Of a stretch of DNA of 64,000 nucleotides, positions 60,758 to 64,000 are shown in pieces (position 1 is the stretch's first letter; every line of letters begins with the position of its first letter). The stretch lies in NCBI GenBank assembly GCA_958443265.1, contig CAUCKA010000009.1:1-64000 (forward strand), in the 5' to 3' direction. This DNA comes from an uncultured Collinsella sp. GTDB taxonomy: Bacteria; Actinomycetota; Coriobacteriia; Coriobacteriales; Coriobacteriaceae. The position numbers were made by a program, and so were the translations under genes. Under the pieces are notes generated by a model that worked only from the letters and a program-made list of their open reading frames with translations, made no database searches and was not told where the DNA came from.

Positions 60758-60932
60758 CAGGTCGATCCGGCTTTTGCTAAAACGATTTAGCAGCGTCGGT
60801 TAAGGTGTGGGTTTGCCGCTGGGCGAACACTTTTAGCGCTTGGGACTTTATTTATTGGGCCTCGAAAGGTGGATTTCGCCCTTTTGGTAAAGAAATGAGT
60901 GCGTGTTTTGCCGTGCGCCGGCATTGACACAG

Positions 60933-60970
60933 AAAAAGGGCCCGGAAGGCGAAGCCTTCCGGGCCCTTTG
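60933..60970 (-). terminator. Terminator after pyk
   Basis: AAAGGGCCCGGAAGGC pairs with GCCTTCCGGGCCCTTT around a GAA loop. AAAAA on the left gives a T run for the minus-strand gene; TTTG serves the plus strand less well. Confidence 0.9.
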
Positions 60971-60997
60971 CAATGCAAGTGTGCTTGCAAGTGCGTT

Positions 60998-62458
60998 TTA
61001 GCGCACCTGAGCGACGTAAGCGACGTTGGTCGAGGAGACCTTGTCCTCGAGCTGGACGCTCATGCGGGGATCGCCGGCGGTAGCGACGGTCAAATCGCCG
61101 GCCTCGACGTAGCCGAGCTCCTTAGCGGTCTCGATCGCCTTGACGATCGTGCCGTTGACGGTGCCCTGGGTAATCTCGGCCTGGTGCGGGATAACGCCCC
61201 AGTACATAATCATCTGCTGGACGGCCCACTCGTGGCGGGAGAACGCGCAGATCGGCATGTTGGGACGGAAGTGCGAGATCAGGCGAGCGGTACGACCGGT
61301 GGTCGTCGGCACGGTGATGCACTTGGCGCCAACGGTGGTAGCCATGTTCACAGCGGACATACCCACAACGTTGTTGACGACGCGGGTGCCATGAGCGTCG
61401 GCCGGAACCTCGAGCGGAGCGTGGGCCGGGAGGTACTTCTCGGTCTCGAGAGCAATGCTGGCCTGCATCTTAACGGCCTCGACCGGGTACTTACCGGCAG
61501 CGGACTCGCCGGACAGCATGACGGCGTCGGTGCCGTCGTAAATGGCGTTAGCAACGTCGGCAACCTCGGCGCGCGTCGGGCGCGGGTTCTGCTGCATGGA
61601 GTCGAGCATCTGCGTAGCGGTGATAACGGGCTTGTAGGCCGCGTTGCACTTGGCGATGATCTCCTTCTGGATGTGCGGAACGAGCTCGGGCTTGATCTCG
61701 ATACCCAGGTCGCCACGGGCGACCATGATGCCGTCGGAAGCCTCGAGGATCTCGTCGAAGTTCTCGACGCCCAGGGCGCACTCGATCTTCGGGAAGATCG
61801 TCACGTGCTCGCCACCGTTCTCGCGGCAAAGCTTGCGGATGCCGCGGACGGACTCGCCGTCACGGATGAAGGAAGCGGCGATGTAGTCGATGTTCTCGGT
61901 CAGGCCAAAGAGGATGTCCTGACGATCGCGCTCGGTGATGGCGGGCAGCGAAATGTTGACGTTGGGCATGTTGACGCCCTTGCGCTCGCCAATCAGGCCG
62001 TCGTTCTTAACGACGCAGGTCATGTCCTGGCCGCTGACGGACTCGACCTCGAGGGCAACCAGGCCGTCATCGATCAGGATGAGGGAGCCCTTCTCGACCT
62101 CGGAGGGCAGAGCCAGGTAGTCGAGGGAGATGTGCTCAGCGGTGCCGTGGAAATCCTCGGACGTGGGCTGAGCGGTGACGACAATCTTGTCGCCGGTCTT
62201 GACGGCAACCTTCTTGCCATCGACCAGAAGGCCGGTGCGGACCTCGGGGCCCTTGGTGTCGAGCAGGATGCCGACGGGCAGACCGAGCTCCTTGGAAATA
62301 CGACGGACGCGCTCGATGCGACCGTGGTGCTCGTCGTAGGATCCGTGCGAGAAGTTAAAACGGGCGACGTTCATGCCCGCCTTGATCATCTCGCGGATGG
62401 TCTCGTCGCTATCGCAGGCGGGACCCATGGTGCATACAATCTTGGTGCGCTTGTACAT
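60998..62458 (-). CDS. pyk: Pyruvate kinase
   Basis: The protein has 486 residues. The enzyme makes pyruvate and ATP from phosphoenolpyruvate and ADP. KIVCTMGPACDSDE, VARFNFSHGSYDEH, the catalytic lysine in TIFPKIE, the metal-binding MVARGDLGIEI and ITATQMLDSM are all present. The C-terminal regulatory domain is complete, with the phosphate-loop residues TTTGRTARLIS. The RBS GGAGGT is six bases before the ATG. It is a single-gene unit with its own terminator. Confidence 0.97.
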   Translation of the reverse strand: MYKRTKIVCTMGPACDSDETIREMIKAGMNVARFNFSHGSYDEHHGRIERVRRISKELGLPVGILLDTKGPEVRTGLLVDGKKVAVKTGDKIVVTAQPTSEDFHGTAEHISLDYLALPSEVEKGSLILIDDGLVALEVESVSGQDMTCVVKNDGLIGERKGVNMPNVNISLPAITERDRQDILFGLTENIDYIAASFIRDGESVRGIRKLCRENGGEHVTIFPKIECALGVENFDEILEASDGIMVARGDLGIEIKPELVPHIQKEIIAKCNAAYKPVITATQMLDSMQQNPRPTRAEVADVANAIYDGTDAVMLSGESAAGKYPVEAVKMQASIALETEKYLPAHAPLEVPADAHGTRVVNNVVGMSAVNMATTVGAKCITVPTTTGRTARLISHFRPNMPICAFSRHEWAVQQMIMYWGVIPHQAEITQGTVNGTIVKAIETAKELGYVEAGDLTVATAGDPRMSVQLEDKVSSTNVAYVAQVR

Positions 62459-62752
62459 TCAGACCTCCATCTGACATCGTCTTGCGCTGATAGATAAACC
62501 ATAAGAAATAAAACCGTGTTGATTATAACGAAATGCTGACCGAATACCCCATAAAATCGACCGTATGCCGAATTAGAAGTTCATTTTTTGCGAGAAAAAC
62601 GGTATATGAAAAATCTTTACCAACCGCTCTAACCGCTGCTATCTGGGCGATATTTCAGTTTGACGATGTGCCGAAGAAAAAGCGTTTTATCAATGTTGAG
62701 CATCACATGGTCTGCACCGTTGCGGTGGGACCATATTTCCAGATGGATTGTT
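62459..62752. other. 294-base gap upstream of pyk
   Basis: It is AT-rich compared with the rest and holds the pyk promoter on the minus strand. A 75-codon frame at 62533 has no ribosome site or recognisable product. I see no further structure. Confidence 0.4.
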
Positions 62753-62782
62753 TTGGCTAGACGCGTCGCTTTGGGGTACCAT
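62753..62782 (+). promoter_or_regulatory. Likely promoter of the P-type ATPase transcript
   Basis: TTGGCT (62753-62758) and TACCAT (62777-62782) are 18 bases apart. The transcript would start near 62789 and include the structured leader. Confidence 0.5.
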
Positions 62783-62787
62783 AGCTC

Positions 62788-62900
62788 CACTATCAACTGC
62801 CGCTCAGCACGGCAGCCTTGATGAGCCCTTGCCCTTCTCCTGGGAATTATGATCGGGCATCAATCTGCTGAGTGGCCCGAATCCCAGGAGGGGACTCTAT
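62788..62900 (+). promoter_or_regulatory. Riboswitch-like leader RNA controlling the ribosome site of the P-type ATPase
   Basis: Fold 1: GCCGCTCAGCA (62799-62809) pairs with TGCTGAGTGGC (62866-62876), and TTGATG plus CCC (62818-62828) pair with GGGCATCAA (62855-62863). Fold 2: CTCCTGGGA (62837-62845) pairs with TCCCAGGAG (62882-62890), hiding the ribosome site AGGAGG at 62886, extended by TCGGGC/GCCCGA. The two folds compete for GGGC and for TGAGTGGC; the outer part of fold 2 could also form a pseudoknot on fold 1. No known riboswitch class is recognised. Confidence 0.6.
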
Positions 62901-64000
62901 ATGCAAAAGGAATACCTGTCCGCCGCGGCGGAGGTGCTCAGCGACCAAGGTGTCGATGAGAACCTCGGCCTGAGCAACGACGAGGCGTCGTCGCGCCTCG
63001 CCAAGACAGGCCCTAACAAGCTCGAGGAAGCTGAGAAGACGCCGCTGTGGAAGCGTTTCTTTGAACAGATGGCCGACCCCATGGTCATCATGCTGATCGT
63101 TGCCGCCGTCATCAGTGCGCTCACGGGCATGGTCAAGGGCGAGCCCGACTTTGCCGATGTTGCCATCATCATGTTCGTCGTTATCGTCAACTCGGTGCTG
63201 GGCGTGGTCCAGGAAGCCAAGAGCGAGGAGGCCCTCGAGGCCCTGCAGGAGATGAGTGCGGCGCAGTCCAAGGTGCTACGCGACGGCAAGCTCGTGCACC
63301 TGCCGAGCGCCGAGCTCGTGCCCGGCGACGTGATCATGCTCGAGGCGGGCGACTCCGTCCCGGCCGACTGCCGCGTGCTCGAGAGCGCCACGATGAAGAT
63401 CGAAGAGGCCGCGCTCACCGGCGAGTCCGTGCCCGTCGAGAAGCATGCCAACGTGATCGAGCTCGCCGCCGGCACCGACGACGTGCCGCTCGGCGACCGT
63501 AAGAACATGTGCTATATGGGCTCCACCGTCGTGTACGGCCGTGGTCGCGCCGTCGTGGTCGGCACCGGCATGAACACCGAGATGGGCAAGATCGCCGGCG
63601 CCCTGGCCGAGGCCAAGGAAGAGCTCACGCCGCTGCAGGTGAAGCTCGCCGAGCTCAGCCGCATCCTCACCATCATGGTGATCGTCATCTGCGTCGTCAT
63701 CTTTGGCGTTGACATCCTCCGCCACGGCGTGGGCAACGTCCTTACCGATCCGACTGCCCTGCTCGACACCTTTATGGTTGCCGTCTCGCTCGCCGTCGCC
63801 GCCATCCCCGAGGGCCTTGTTGCCGTCGTGACCATCGTCCTTTCGCTTGGCGTGACCAAGATGGCCAAGCGCCAGGCGATTATCCGCAAGCTCTCTGCTG
63901 TCGAGACCCTTGGCTGCACACAGACCATCTGCTCCGACAAGACCGGTACCCTCACCCAGAACAAGATGACCGTCGTCAAGCACGAGCTCGCTGCGCCCAA
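62901..64000 (+). CDS. Cation-transporting P-type ATPase, calcium type (cut by window edge)
   Basis: The first 366 codons are present; the gene continues beyond the window. The N-terminal cation-ATPase domain (GLSNDEASSRLAKTGPNKLEE) is followed by the first membrane pair, the actuator domain with LTGESVPVEK, the ion-binding helix AVAAIPEGLVAVVT, and the phosphorylation site CSDKTGTLTQNKM with Asp346. The PEGL motif and overall pattern fit P2A/P2B calcium pumps; manganese or magnesium transport cannot be excluded. ATG 62901 lies seven bases after AGGAGGGG, which can be masked in the leader RNA. Confidence 0.93.
   Translation, partial: MQKEYLSAAAEVLSDQGVDENLGLSNDEASSRLAKTGPNKLEEAEKTPLWKRFFEQMADPMVIMLIVAAVISALTGMVKGEPDFADVAIIMFVVIVNSVLGVVQEAKSEEALEALQEMSAAQSKVLRDGKLVHLPSAELVPGDVIMLEAGDSVPADCRVLESATMKIEEAALTGESVPVEKHANVIELAAGTDDVPLGDRKNMCYMGSTVVYGRGRAVVVGTGMNTEMGKIAGALAEAKEELTPLQVKLAELSRILTIMVIVICVVIFGVDILRHGVGNVLTDPTALLDTFMVAVSLAVAAIPEGLVAVVTIVLSLGVTKMAKRQAIIRKLSAVETLGCTQTICSDKTGTLTQNKMTVVKHELAAP

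Noticed and set aside
60899..62497. 532-codon plus-strand frame antisense to pyk
   Set aside because: Pyruvate kinase on the other strand is unmistakable; the antisense frame is Gly/Leu/Asp-rich shadow sequence that begins inside a terminator.
62533..62760. 75-codon ORF between pyk and the P-type ATPase
   Set aside because: No ribosome site, no similarity recognised, and it ends inside the likely ATPase promoter.
62788..62900. yybP-ykoY (manganese) riboswitch
   Set aside because: The conserved four-way junction and its loop sequences are not recognisable; the competing helices described do not fit that class.

Overview
The window is about 60% GC, densely coded, and reads as chromosomal DNA of a Coriobacteriia gut anaerobe, most likely Collinsella. 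This is inferred from overall protein flavour, several mannose-family PTS operons paired with SIS-domain sugar deglycases, and many short intergenic inverted repeats. No rRNA or species marker is present, so the genus is an inference.

Layout. 1-10.9 kb holds housekeeping and repair genes: an HTH fragment, rmuC, an ABC exporter with an apparent 5' frameshift, nth, mfd, a PAP2 phosphatase, a threonine-aldolase family enzyme and a GNAT acetyltransferase. 10.9-25.3 kb and 33.9-38.7 kb together form a large sugar-amine (Amadori product) region. It has four GntR/UTRA regulators, four SIS proteins of the fructoselysine/glucoselysine-6-phosphate deglycase type, and two complete mannose-family PTS transporters, one with a fused IIAB and one with separate IIA and IIB. 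A DMT exporter, a HAD phosphatase, a YitT protein and recQ lie among them. 25.4-33.7 kb holds an L-2-hydroxyacid dehydrogenase, homoserine O-acetyltransferase, a repeat-flanked nuclease-like gene, 5-formyl-THF cyclo-ligase, a HicAB pair whose toxin is frameshifted, and an M16C peptidase.

38.8-44.4 kb is an accessory block between an IS200-type element and tRNA-Val(GAC). It contains an AlbA_2/ATPase-type regulator behind a duplicated operator array, an HNH protein, a zinc-ribbon protein, a DUF5710 protein and an unknown. 44.6-64 kb returns to core functions: a DMT transporter, a DUF4012 surface protein, glmM, an M32 carboxypeptidase, pheST under a T-box, a nickel-type ECF transporter under a NikR-like operator, a zinc-dependent phospholipase C-like protein, a nuclease-fold protein, pyk and the start of a calcium-type P-ATPase.

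How the genes work together. Each PTS would import and phosphorylate a glycated amino acid, the SIS deglycase would split it into glucose-6-phosphate and the amine, and the GntR proteins would switch the units through the operator-like repeats listed. The most interesting non-coding signals are a leader RNA before the P-ATPase that can fold in two mutually exclusive ways, one hiding the ribosome-binding site, and a multi-hairpin element present at 21.2 kb and 49.6 kb with compensatory changes in its stems.
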